Source of the DNA: Mesodorylaimus sp. YZB2_4
Taxonomy: Eukaryota; Nematoda; Enoplea; Dorylaimida; Dorylaimidae
Direction of reading: 5' to 3'
DNA length: 64,000 nucleotides
Assembly (NCBI GenBank): GCA_030248295.1
Contig: JASANH010000082.1
Coordinates: 62,001-126,000 of the forward strand
A program made the position numbers and the translations under genes. This document shows, piece by piece, positions 46,217 to 58,345 of the stretch. The stretch's first letter is position 1. Each line of letters starts with the position of its first letter. The notes under the pieces are model-generated. The model was not told where the DNA came from. It was given only the letters and a program-made list of their open reading frames with translations, and did not search any database.

Positions 46217-49200
46217 ATGGTGGCAGATCCACAGCAAGCTGCTGTAATGGCTAAAAGTGCAACGTCAGCTAATGGTGGAGAAAATGCACCGAAAGGACGT
46301 CGTTCTTGCAAGATTATACTCCTGGATGGCAGCGAATGCGAAATTGACGTCGACGTAAGTGATCGTAAAACTTTGTTTTTATGTATTTCGTTTCTACGAG
46401 GCAATAAAAATCCTATGCATTTTTAGAAAACAGCAAAAGGAAGCGAAGTCTTTGAAAAGATTACACAGCGTTTAAATTTATGGGAGAAGGATTATTTCGG
46501 TTTGTCTTATCGTGATTCAGAAAATCATCGAGTGAGTTATAAGAGTTTCCTAGAGGATTCGCTTTTCACATTTTCACTGGCGATTCCTTGTCTATTTAGT
46601 ACTGGCTAAACTACGAAAAGAAAATCTCGAAGCAAATTCACGGTAAGTTCTTCATGCTTGGCTGAATTCGCGCACTTTGCAGCTTTAAAACGGGTGGTAT
46701 GTCTGTGCATTGCAAAGCACCTTTGAAAATAGGCAAGCTCCCTCTTATTTCTATTTTCATTTCCGTGAGTGTGTTTTTATGTTGGCCATTTCGGGTTATT
46801 TGGTGCTTTTGGCTGCCGCCGAGTTTTAATTGCGTCCCTCTTTGGGGACAGATTCGGGAAAGCAAGAAAGCTGCGAAGACATTTAATTAGTGGCGCCGTT
46901 TCTATTAGAGCGTGTTTTTGGCTCTTATAATATTGTCGTTTGCTATAGCAACGAGGAACGAGAAAGGCCTGAAGCGAGTTGCTAAGAGTTTTTAGCATTA
47001 ACGATTTTACGTTCGCGTGCCCAAGTAAACGCACGGGAACGTTCATTAGATGAAATCGAAGCTGTCGTGTCCATGAAAAACTCGAGCTCTCTATGCTTTT
47101 ATCGTGAGTGACAAAGTTTTTTCATGCTTTCGAAACGATGCTTCATGAACTGCTAGCTGACGGCATTGTGCCGTCTTCCATTTGTTCTCTTTATTGAAGT
47201 CCGACGGGTGTCACGTTCTGTTGCGTAGGTACCTGCATTGTCTAGCAGGCCGTCTATTGGAGAGACCACCCACCACGCTGGAACTCGTGAGTGCAGGGAA
47301 CAGGTTACCTTTCATAGTGCAACTTTGGGCCATTTCCCACTGGGTGCCAACTGAACATGCTGTGCATAAATAACTCGTGCTTTTACTTCCTGTCTAATGC
47401 TATCATTCACGGTTTAGTTACATGTGATGTGTTTCGGGCTGGTTCTGCTAGAGTTTAGAGCGTTGGGAGGGAAATAGTTGTGAATAGTGTCCGTGAAAAT
47501 GCCTTGTTTTTCTTGTTGGGCATTGTATTAAGCGCTCTTCATTCCTTTGTCGCTAAGGCAACACGGCTGTCAGTCTTGATAAATTGAATAGGAACGCGTC
47601 TTCATAGAATTAAGAATAGGTTCGATAATGCGCCTATCGATCGCGCGTAATCGTATCCGTCTGTGTAAATAGACCTTTTTTAAAATGCTGTTCGTGCGAA
47701 CTTTGTGCAGCCTTTATTGCGTTTGTACTCTTCTATTTACCAAGACACGCCTATTGGTCTTTCAGATAAACCTTGGACATTTTGGTTCGAAGTGAAATTT
47801 TATCCACCTGAACCGGGACAGTTGCAAGAAGACATCACGAGGTAATGGTGTACATGTGTCTAATTGGCCATTAGTATTCACACCAGCTCACGTTTTCCAG
47901 ATACTACTTGTGCCTGCAAATTCAAAATGACATCGTGTCCGGAAAACTGCCGTGTTCTTTCGTCACTTACGCATTGCTGGGATCGTATTTGGTACAAGCT
48001 CAAGTGGGCGATTACGATCAGTTGGAACGCCGCACTGGAACATCGGAAGGAGAATATCTGTTAGATTTTCGATTCGCTCCTTATCATTCAGCAGAATTGT
48101 TGCAGAAAGTGTGTGAACTACACAAGGCTCATCGGTGAGTGATTTTTCCCGATTATCCTAGCCGGTGTGGCGAGGATTGTGTTTGATTTTAGTGGCATGA
48201 GCCCCGAGGATGCAGAAACGCGATATCTCGAAATTGGCAAAACTTTAGCTATGTACGGTGTGGATCTGCACACTGCCAAGGTAAGAGTTTGGGTTTCGGG
48301 ACTGAACGGGTTTTGAAAACCGAATATGTTAAACAGGATATGGAAAATTCGGAAGTGTCTTTGGGTGTTTGCTCGAGTGGACTTTTGGTTTTCAAAGATC
48401 GTTTACGAGTTAATCGATTCGCTTGGCCAAAAATTTTGAAAATCTCATTCCGTCGAACTCATTTTTATATCAAGATTCGACCAGGAGAGGTATCGTGCAT
48501 CATTTTTGGGTTTGCTTTGTTTGTTTTCAGATTCTTGTCTTTTTTAGTTTGAACTACGCGATACAACTGTTGCGTTTCGTTTGGGAAATTACAAAGCGGC
48601 TGAAAGGCTGTGGAAATCGTGCGTCGAGCATCATACTTTCTTCAGGTATGCTTGGCCACGTTAAAGCGGATGCTAAGATGGAAACGGTGCACTTTAGGTT
48701 GATGTCGCCCGAACCACCGCCTAAGAAAAGCCTTTTGCGTATGGGTTCGTCGAGATTTCGCTTTAGTGGTCGAACGCATTATCAGACACGTCTGGCATCT
48801 GCCCTAATCGATCGGCAACCGCCAAACTTTCAGCGTTCTCAGTCTGCTCGTTTCCCCACGAGGACAACAGTTGATGGATGTGAGTTGGTTCATTTGCTTG
48901 ATTTTAGTTTGGGGATTTCATTTCATTTCAGTGTCGGCGAAAGAACAAGTGAAACCTGCGCATACGTCGGAAAGCGCTTCGCCGTTGCACTATCACGGAA
49001 GTGGATCTCCGAGGGAGGTAAGCAAAACGTGCTTGAAGACAGTAGTTTCTGAATTTATAATATGCGGTATCATAATTTTTTGCAGCCGCTGTTGAGAAAT
49101 AGTGATCGCCCTCACAGCGCTGGTGATAGATATCCGTTGCCCGTGTACTCGCTGCAGAAAGACAAAGATGTGAGTGTTGGAACAAGGTCGTCTTGACTTA

Positions 49201-50238
49201 TTCGTTATGTTATGTCTTGTTATAGCTTACGGATTACATACTGCCCGTTAACATTTTGACGCCGCCGCAAAAGGAGTATTACATTATCGCTCCTCAGAAG
49301 TCTCCCAGCGTCGATGTGGAGAAAACTCAACGATCGATTGACGAAAGCAGCGTCCGAGGGACGGTATCCCCGGCTGGAAAAGATCACAAAATCGTACCGA
49401 TTGTTGAATCGGGATTGACGAGCGAACAGCTATCGCCCAGATCTAAAACGATGGTGCCCGTTTTTGAACAAGTTCATCCGTCCAAATCAGGATTGGTCGA
49501 AAGGCAGCCACTCCCTGGCATCGAATCCCCAAGTGTAAGTAGCGTGAAGGAGTGGTGGAAAGTTAGTTTCGATTGGTTTATTTTGTGTCTAGGATGCCAG
49601 TAAGCGGCTTTCGGGGCCTAACGATCGGACGGTCATGGAGGAAATCGAGAAAGTCGTCGAGCAGGGACCAACGAATGTTGAAAGAATCGTCGAACCGGAT
49701 GGCACTGTCAAAACGACCACGTAATGACTTGTTCGTAAGTGGTACCTTATCAGTTGACTCGCATATTTTCGTTTTAGATCGTCAAGTCAAATTAGAACTG
49801 TGAAGCGAACCATACAACGAGAAACGGTGGAGACTTTCGTCGCTCCCGCCCATGTTACCAACATTGACGCCGAGGTGAGTGCGCGCTGCTGATCGGTCCA
49901 AGATGTGACTCATGGCTTAGTTGTTTTTCAGTTCAAGAGACAGATGGCGCACGGTATCGATGTGTATTCTGATGGCGACATCGACCACGATGCGGTATGT
50001 GTTGTGCTTCTTTTTATGGTGGGAATACATTTCCTCTATTTAGGAACTGACCGCCGCGATCATGGAAGCAACGAAGTAAGTGCAGCTTGTTTTTCTTCTC
50101 GTTTATCGCAGTCCGTTTTCGCTAAGATTTAGCGTCTATTGAAGAGTAATCGAAACGGAATATGAACTCTGATTTTTCAGGATGAATCCGGCATATACTG
50201 TGGAAAAGATCGAAGTGAAGCGGCACGGTCAGTATTAG
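46217..50238 (+). CDS. Protein 4.1 homologue (FERM-FA-CTD)
   Basis: Cortical linker joining membrane proteins to spectrin-actin. ATG at 46217. FERM F1: [61 protein letters not shown]2: [40 protein letters not shown]3: [47 protein letters not shown]. The FERM-adjacent segment ([33 protein letters not shown]) is typical of 4.1 proteins and carries phosphorylatable Ser. A Ser/Pro-rich middle and the conserved C-terminal domain ([30 protein letters not shown]) follow. A separate spectrin-actin-binding domain was not recognised. Intron 46643-47765 (1.1 kb) is the longest and shows no gene. The C. elegans counterpart is probably frm-1, by family knowledge. Confidence 0.93.
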
Positions 50239-51554
50239 TGTCGCAGTGGTGAAGGCTATCTTCTTATAATTGATTTCGCCTCTGGAGGCTCACCTGTACG
50301 TACAATCATTTAGCTCGGCCTGCATGGTTTACTGCAGTTTTATGGTGCGTCATATTGTCTGACATTGCATAATGTTTTTAGTAATCTTATCACTGAGATC
50401 TTGGATTTCATGTTTTCTGACACCTGGGTGCGGGTTATGTTTTGTTGAGTTGCATTCGTGTAGTTGCAGCAGCTGTATTTACGGCGATGTAAGAGCTTTG
50501 TTTCAGATATGCGTTAGGCCCAGGTAGAATGTAGGACAGGGATTCGGGGAGACTGGCTTGTGCAAGTGGACTGTTGATGAATACCTTGTGGGTTGACCTA
50601 CAGTGATTGTGTCTGTTATTTGCGTACTGTTACCGACCCTTGCACCATGTCAGAAAATTCGTACCTTGATTTCCCGGTGGAGGAGACGGATTGCAGTCCA
50701 ATATGCATGCGAGTATAGGCTGGCTTTCGATTAGCGTAGACCTGCGACCAGGAGAGCGAGGGCGTCATGAGCAGTGCACGCCAACTTATGACTGGCCTGC
50801 GGGAGACCACCGCTCACATGTTTACAACAAGCCGTGCCCTGGCACAGCTCCGCCAGCCATCCCTATCCTACGCGTAGTAGTTGCCGGGTTACAGTCACGT
50901 GATCCTGTCCGCTGGTTCATGCCGATGGCTTATAGGCCATGCAGTCGGTGGCTCATTATCACTTGCTCATGTATGCTTGTACTTGGAGCAGCGGGACGGG
51001 TGCCGCCGAGTCTGGAATGTGGCCAAGTTCTATCAAGGAGGAGCGTAGTCTATGCGGCGAAAGTTGCAGTGGGCTTGTTTGTCTCAACATTGCATTAGCC
51101 AATGGGAGCAGTCAACATGCGCACGGTCTGTGCGATAAGCGCACCCCAGTCCCGCAGGCTCGTGCACACACTGCTCATTGACTGTAAACATGGGGCAGAG
51201 AGAGGATGTGTGGCTGTCACACTGGCTGCTACGTAAGAAGCGGGTCGAGGAAAAGGGACGGCTAGCGTGGCGTTGGATGTGGAATGGTGGAATATGTTTG
51301 CGTGTACGCACGGTGGGCCTGGCCAGTAAACATCGACGAGGGTAGCCTGTCCCGTGCGCAGGCCAGTCATTCGGCACGTAAGAGCAGCGAAACATAACCA
51401 CGGCGAAGGTCGGTGGAGCGCGGGTGTCAACATGGTGTTTAGACACCATCGCCGTGCATGGCTATTCTTCCTACTCTACGTACTCTCTTCGCTTCAGACT
51501 GCTCGTTCTGACTGACAGCGAGAAGACATCGCCAGCCGTTCTCCCGTTCTGGCC
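50239..51554. other. Intergenic region before forkhead gene
   Basis: No gene seen in 1.3 kb. Several overlapping open frames without motifs or coherent splice sites. It probably holds the forkhead gene's promoter. Confidence 0.5.
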
Positions 51555-54500
51555 ATGCACCAATCCCGTTCTACAAGCAAACGCGCCCCGAGCAGTGCTC
51601 CAGCTACCCCTAAATTCGATCGGACTGACCTTGGCGAGTACCGGCTGCCTTTCATCATGGCTCAACAGGCCTCGAAAAGGGCTAAGACCAGGGGTGAACT
51701 GACGATAGCTACAGTAAGCCTGACGCGTTCGCTCTCATCTGAAGTGTGTGCCACGTTTCACTTGTAGACTGCGGAGACGAGTCCCGCCATGTCCACCATA
51801 ACCATACCCACGTCGCCCATGACTCCCAAACCGTCGCCTCTGGCCATGATGCCGTCGTCGCCTGCGTCTACAGTGGCCATGTCACCCACTCGCAAAGAAT
51901 CTTACAAGGACCTAATTACACGGGCTATTTCCAGTCACCCGGACAAGTTGATGACCCTGTCGGATATCTACGCCTGGATTGTGGCCAATGTGGATGCCTA
52001 TCGAGATCAGAGCCACATCCCCAGCACGCAGGGTTGGAAGGTGGGTACGGTAGTTCGGCCTGTCTGTTTGCACTCGACACCACCAACAGTTGCTGACGAG
52101 CAGAGTAGTCATATTTTGCGCCCGTTGGTTAGGGAGGCTCGAGTGACCGTGCCGCACTGGTGGGCTCACTCACTGCCACGAACTTACAGCGGGAATTTTT
52201 CCAGTCAGTTCCATCTTTGGGACCCGTATCCCAAGATCTCGTGAGCAAAGATTGCTTGGATGTGGTGGCTTGTGACAGCGTTGCTTTCGTGGAGGACATG
52301 AGATCACGCCTTCCTATGCGTGTGCATGCTTAGCTAATGTACGGCTAGAATCTCCTGAGCGTACAGGGCTTCCGGCGTGGTCATGTCCTGGCTGTGCTGG
52401 ACACGTTGTCCGAGGTGTTCAATGACGCTAATTGACGCATTTCGTCTGTCAACGAGCCCCGGAAAGGCATACCCAATCCCTATTTGGTGAATTGGTCTGC
52501 CGTCCTCAGTCTCGTGGTCTCGTCCTAATGATATCCTTATGTTCTCGTTTGACGTCAGTGACGATCACATGCTCTTATTAGGGCTAAAGTCTGCAAAGTC
52601 ACTTGTCGGGTGCAAACTGCACTGTAGAAAGGCAAGATTCCGCATGGAAGACAACGTCGCAAGGGTACATGAATGATAAGTATTGATCTGCATCGATCGA
52701 TAACATGCACTGGTGATCGATGCTTGACCTCGTACGACCCCTTCCCTCGTGGAGTTGCACATCCCCATTTCAGAACGCTATTCGCCACACATTATCCTTC
52801 TACAAATGTTTCAAACGCGTCAAGCGTCACCCATCGATCGAGAAGCCGTCCTACTGGACGATCGATTACAGCGAACAGCAGTCGGGTCCTTCGTCGGCGG
52901 CATCTTCGATTGGGCTAATCTCACAATCAGCTCAGCCGAAGCCCGCCGTGGTCACCAATGCATCAACAATTGGTGCCACGACGACAACCATTGCTCGCCC
53001 GATCCCGACCATGGCTACTATGCGGACTGTGGCCAAGGAAGAACAGCCACAGGAGGACTACGCCCGCAATCAAAACGATGTGGCCTCCAGTGTCAACGAT
53101 TTGAGAGCCTGGGCTTCGAACTGGGCCCTGAGGACAGATTCGAACGCTAGTAAGGAAGAGGTGAGTTGTTGCCATTACCCCGCGCACACCCAAACCACGG
53201 ATCTCGACCATTTCAGCAATGCATTCAAGGACTGTTGCTGTTTCGAACATCGGCCGGTTTCCATTTCTTGCCTCAGACTGACGAGTCCCGTCAATCGAAC
53301 ACCGCCGGCTCGGTTACTCTTCCTCTCACTTCTTCCTTGCCCAAGGTTCCTGCTTCAGTTTGGACCATTGGCGAGCACACCTCGAATGTTGGAGATATTC
53401 TGACTTACACATCGTGCGCCCAAGTCTATTCTAGACACGATCCTGTCACTGAGACGAGTGCATTCAGTTATGCTTCGTCGAGATTCGAAAATGGGATCAA
53501 GACGCCTGGAGTGCAGACAGCGGGAGGAGGGTCGGTGACTGTGGTCGTGGATACGTTCGCCTCTGGTCGGCCACCGCTCACGTCAACGTGGACGATGGCC
53601 AGCATGAGGGACGACGATGTACGAGATGCCTCCGTGCAAGGCCTGGACAAACAATATCAACAGCAACGGAGACCTCAACTGCAGAAGCGGTACGTGGAAC
53701 TTTCGCCGACACTTGGTGTTCAGCAGCATCCGCCCCAACAGACGGTAAAGCCAGAATCGGTTTCCTACGTTCAGTTGATCGCTAGCGCTATCTTGGCCTC
53801 GCCCGAAAAACGAGCCACTCTGGCCCAGATTTACGAATGGTTGGTGACAAACGTCAGCGCCTTCCAGGGACAGGGCTCGAGTCCCAGCAGTGTTGGATGG
53901 AAGGTAAGATGCGTCTCCACTTTGCTCATGTGCTTGGCCGAAGCACAAAAGAAACAGAACAGGGTTATCGACGGTGAGAGGTTGTGATGACAGGCTGTTG
54001 CATGACACTAACACAAACGGCAGCACACTGTATTTTCGAGCTAATCGAGCCTTCTTTTCAGAATGCAGTCCGTCATACTTTGTCCACTCGACCCTTTTTC
54101 AAGCGCATTCTTTGCGAAGAAGCGTTTGGACGTCAGAAACCAGCCTATTGGACTGTGGATGTTGAAGCTATGACACTGGCCTCGTCGCTCAGGCAACAGC
54201 AGCAAAACTCATCGCAATTGAAAATGACTAACAATAAGCGAAGGAGGAATGGACATACGAGTGTGCAGGAGAGTGTGTCAGGTAAGCCGCGCCCTGTTCC
54301 AAGCACTAGGGTAATCTGATTGACATGATCTCGAAGAGGCGTTCATTTGATCGTGAGTGGGCCGTCTGATTATAAATAAATGCAAAGTATGTCTCATGTC
54401 GGCGTGAAGTCGCATGGACAGGCAATAACCTCAGTCAGGTATACGGTATGTCTAGAAGACGTCCGCATTGCTTCCTTATGCTCATAAGATTGAGTGTAAC

Positions 54501-56085
54501 AGCCGTCACCCAGACTTGTTTAGAGTTCCTTGGTGCTTATCTTATGTTTTTCGAATGGCTCATAGCCAAAACCGGGCCCGTCCAGACGAGCGCTCGATCG
54601 ATAGAACTCTGGCAAGAAAATGCATAGGATGTGCAGGAGAAACGAGTGAACTTTTGTGTGTAGAGTGCATACAGGCAATGCACAGTGATTATGTTTAGCA
54701 GCCTTCGCTCGTTACTGTTTATGAGCTTAGGCAAACGGGGATTCAGTCCCTTACAGGAGAGTGAGTTGGGCGTGCTTGGATGATCAGTGATGGCAATGAC
54801 TACAAAGTTCCCATGTGTTTCAGCTCCTCTGGCGAGTAAGACATCGCCGACATTCGGCCATCCGTCGGAGAGCGGTGTTAGCGTTATTCATCATTCTGGA
54901 ACAGTCGTGCTGGAAAAATGCGCATCCGAACCCCCAGGACCAAGCCGCGCTGCTGTGGCCATTAGTAGTGAAGACCTCAAATGGAGCTTGGCTGAAAAAG
55001 ATATCGTTTTATCGCCCGATGCCACAACTGTATGTCGATTCCCATCCAGCACGAGTGGTGCCACCACATCGACCGTTTCCACCTGCAAGTCCGAATTGGT
55101 ATCACCCGTCACCGATGTCCAGAAGTTTGACCGATCGATAGACGCCCTATCGTCTTCTGATATGGTCAAAAACGCCGTTGTTGAATCGGCAACTGGTCTG
55201 GATGTGGAGATATTTGACTGTCTGCTGAAGGATGTGATGGTGAGTCAAGACTTGGGTCATTGGTAACTTCGTAGCCAGGTCTTGTGTTTACTGCAGGCGT
55301 TCCTGGACGTTATCACGTCGGGCGATATTCCATCACGAGACGCCTTGACTCTTACCTTGCTGCGTCTTCACCGTCAGGCCCCTTCCCTGGACAATGTTCA
55401 GTGGTCTCAGCGGAGGCGACGAATACGGAAATTGTACGTTCGTTGCTTGGCTCTGTTGTCGGCTCAGCTATCGCCTTTGATCAGGTGGCCGGATCCTGAC
55501 GCGATCCGCTTACCTCCGACATACTTAACCGATCGGCTGATTACCCTCGAACGAATGACCAATGCCGAGAGTGTCATGGGCGTGCTGGACGTGTTCACAC
55601 TGGAGGTGCTATTTGACCACGAGGACGAATGTTGTCGCTGGACCATCAACGCCATCGTCGTCTACAACTTCGAAGGGGCTGTTATATTTCGATCGAGGAA
55701 GCTGTACTGGCTCGGCTGCGCTCGACACGTCTCGACCTTTCAATCCTCCATCTGCTCCATAATTGAGAACACTATCGACGGCGAACTGAAACAGAAGCTA
55801 GCCACTAATTCCAATGGTGGCAGAATTCTGCTGGCTTACAAGAAACTGGACGACATTCTTCCCAAGTCCGTGCATGTCGTCCGATCGAAGGCCGTTCGAA
55901 ATCTGTTGCGAGAAAAATTTGGCGATCGTTTGGCGAGGTTTGATATTTTAGCTAAGCCGGTAATGTTGAAAAGGCAAGGATCGTCTCCTGTCACCGCCCT
56001 CTCAAGCTTAGATGAAGCCTTAACTGTCTGCTCTGGATTACTGAACCTCTCGCCAGCTATCGTCTGGGATGATGACAATGCTTGA
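51555..56085 (+). CDS. FOXO-type transcription factor with two forkhead domains
   Basis: Seven exons join without conflict: 51555-51713, 51768-52040, 52774-53160, 53277-53903, 54062-54281, 54824-55239 and 55297-56085, giving 956 residues. Forkhead 1 (about residues 98-190) reads SYKDLITRAISSHPDKLMTL, SDIYAWIVANVDAYRDQ, TQGWK|NAIRHTLSFYKCFKRV, EKPSYWTIDY. Forkhead 2 (about 435-520) reads SYVQLIASAILASPEKRATL, AQIYEWLVTNVSAFQGQG, VGWK|NAVRHTLSTRPFFKRI, QKPAYWTVD. Bars mark phase-0 introns at the exact position of the FOXO exon junction. Recognition-helix Asn, Arg and His are kept; the usual following Asn is Thr in both. After forkhead 2 come KRRRNGHTS, similar to an Akt site, and an acidic-hydrophobic LDVEIFDCLLKDVM, like a FOXO activation helix. 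The last exon (263 codons) has no recognised domain. FOXO proteins are nuclear effectors of insulin signalling; the role here is inferred. Confidence 0.85.
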
Positions 56086-56431
56086 GTGATATGATATGGT
56101 CCTCACCAATGTTTATATTGATTGATCTGTAAAAGGGAGTATTATTGAGAGGGAGGCAGGGTCAATGTGTGATACTGGTACCTGCGGTGCCTTGCTAGTG
56201 AGTCTGCTTTATGATTATGTGCAGAGTTCTTTCTGATGAATCGAAGTCGATGCAGGACTGATATAGCTGCGCAGTAGATCTATGTTTCTTCACGAGCAGG
56301 ACTAGGACGTGCCCATTTGCCCCCACACTTCAGTCAGCGTGACTTATAAGGCCTAGTGCTAGGAACTGGTTTGAATAACTGGTCAGTCATCTACAGTCTC
56401 ACCAGCAAACTCTAACAAGTTAGTGCGGCAT
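56086..56431. other. Spacer between forkhead and channel genes
   Basis: No gene seen. It should contain the forkhead 3' untranslated region and the start of the channel transcript (same strand). Confidence 0.45.
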
Positions 56432-58345
56432 ATGTTTGCCAGCTGCGTTATGGCGGGTTTATCGTCACATCATCTCCGCCTTCCAATGCTCAAATTTGTC
56501 GTCATTGTGTCCTCGTATTCCCTAATCGATGCCGACTCGAAGCCACCTTCAAATTTCACCCACGCTCACGCAAATACTGCCTTCGACGGAGATAAATGTG
56601 AGGATGGGTGTGTGAACGACACGACTCTGTCATCCTTAGATAAGGTCAACCTTACCGGCTTGGGTTTGAGCGATCAAGTAGACGGTCAGCCGATTGGGAT
56701 CGACCTGACTAAATTAGAGAATATAACGGAGATCGAGGAGTCTCTGGCCAACGATACCCGCATCGGAGTGCTGGCCAACACAACGGCCTGGCACGATAGA
56801 AGGTAAGTTGCGCCGAAGATTATAGGGACTATCCAGGTAACGCAGCCGTGTTCTTATCATACTGTAGGTCTTTGCCAGGGAGTTACATCCTTCCAATTTT
56901 GAAGAGGCAGAATTACGATGCCAATATGCCGCCTTTGGTCATTGAAAGTAAAGAAGTCTTATGTTCGAGCAGTCGCGCTTATCGTTAGCCCTATCATTCT
57001 TTCAGGCACGGCCGTTCGGGTCAAGGTTGGTGTCTATGTTAATTCCATATCCGACGTCAAAAATGATAAAATGGTTGGTGGGAGTTAGTGCTGGCGTGGC
57101 AGAATATCGTGACTTCCCCTTTCCAGGACTTCTCCCTACTCGTTCAACTGAGGATGCAATGGCGAGATGTCAGGTTAAGGCATCCATTTGAACCGTACGT
57201 GCTCATCAAGGAGACCGACGTAATTGAGAAAGTGTGGAGACCAGACCCCTATTTCATCAACGAGAAGAAGGCGAAATTATTGGGAGTGTCCTTCCCTAAC
57301 ATACGCATGACAGTCTTTCCAGACGGTCTGGTCGCCTATGCAATCAGGTACGCTAGATGGATTTGTTTGTGCCGTGGTAGTGGGTCCCTGATCGTCAAAC
57401 ATCCAATCCAAGCAGAATATCGATCTTTCAGGTTCCGACTAAAGCCATCGTGTTACATGTCCTTCTGCCACTTTCCTCGAGACAGACAGAAATGCGGACT
57501 GAAGATCAGTTCTAGTAGGCATATTGTTGTGGTTTGTTTGGCGCCCTTCGACCTAAGATCTTTGCTTACTTGTTAGTGGCCTACCCAGTGAGCATGGTCG
57601 AGTTCACATGGTTTGACGAAGGTGCTGTTGAGTTGTCTCCACGCAACTCGCTGCCAGAGCTGCAACTGGTCGACCATTCTTGGGATTATTGCACCAGCAG
57701 AGGAAGCATAAGTAAGGCTTGTCACTTTGCAGACTGGTCGCATGTCTTCGCCACTGTGTACTTATTAGCCAACAACAGTTGCCTTCGTATCACCTTCGAT
57801 CTTCAACGAAGCGCATCCGGTCACATACTTCGAAAATTCGCCCCCAGTTTTGCCGCCCTGCTATTCGCCTGGACTGGAGCTTATGTGCCACAGAATTTTC
57901 AAGATATCCGAGTCGTAACTCCGGTCACAATTTTGCTAACTTTAAAGCAGCTTCAGAGATCGAACGATGATCTCCCCATCACATCCTATTTGACCTCTTT
58001 GGACATTTGGTTCTCCGTGGTTGAAATATTTACTATACTGGCTTTGATGGAGACCATGCTCGTCTACGGAGTATCGCGGAGGATCAAGAACTATGTGAGC
58101 ACATGCACCTCCCAACTGAGCAGTGATCAGAGTTCCTCCTATTTCAGAGGAAGCTAGCCGCGTACAGCTCATCCGAGATCGCGAGACGGGACTTCGAAGA
58201 GAAAGCAAACAGAGCCGAGAAGTATTCTAACCTACTCGATTACGCCAGCCGATTCCTCTTCCCCGCACTGTTCGCTGTGTTTGCCATTGTCTATGCGACC
58301 GCCCTCGCCAATGCTGATAAGGACTTCTGTCTGCAGAAATCATGA
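56432..58345 (+). CDS. Divergent Cys-loop ligand-gated ion channel subunit
   Basis: Pentameric neurotransmitter-gated channel subunit of the GABA/glycine/GluCl-like branch. ATG at 56432 (MFASCVMAGLSS) precedes an N-glycosylation-rich N-terminus (several NxT sites). Extracellular domain: VRVKVGVYVNSISDVKNDKM, DFSLLVQLRMQWRDVRL, VIEKVWRPDPYFINEKKAKL, FPDGLVAYAIR and a canonical Cys-loop CYMSFCHFPRDRQKC (13 residues between the end cysteines), then YPVSMVEFTWFDE and NNSCLRITFDLQRSA before M1 (ILRKFAPSFAALLFAWTGAY). M2-M3: RVVTPVTILLTLKQLQRSND, SYLTSLDIWFSVVEIFTILA. M4: FLFPALFAVFAIVYATALAN. Oddity: the PAR anion-filter motif before M2 is replaced by DIR, so ion selectivity cannot be predicted. 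The intracellular loop is short. Splice joins were chosen by phase; the one before NNSCLR uses acceptor TTATTAG. Confidence 0.85.

Noticed and set aside
50691-51449. Several overlapping open frames up to 135 codons upstream of the forkhead gene
   Set aside because: Frames occur on both strands at once with no motif, splice logic or family similarity, consistent with GC-richer non-coding DNA.
53166-53276. Open-frame extension upstream of the exon starting TDESRQ as coding sequence
   Set aside because: The preceding exon ends in a GTGAGT donor and CTTGCCTCAG precedes ACTGAC. The intervening sequence has no forkhead-gene similarity.
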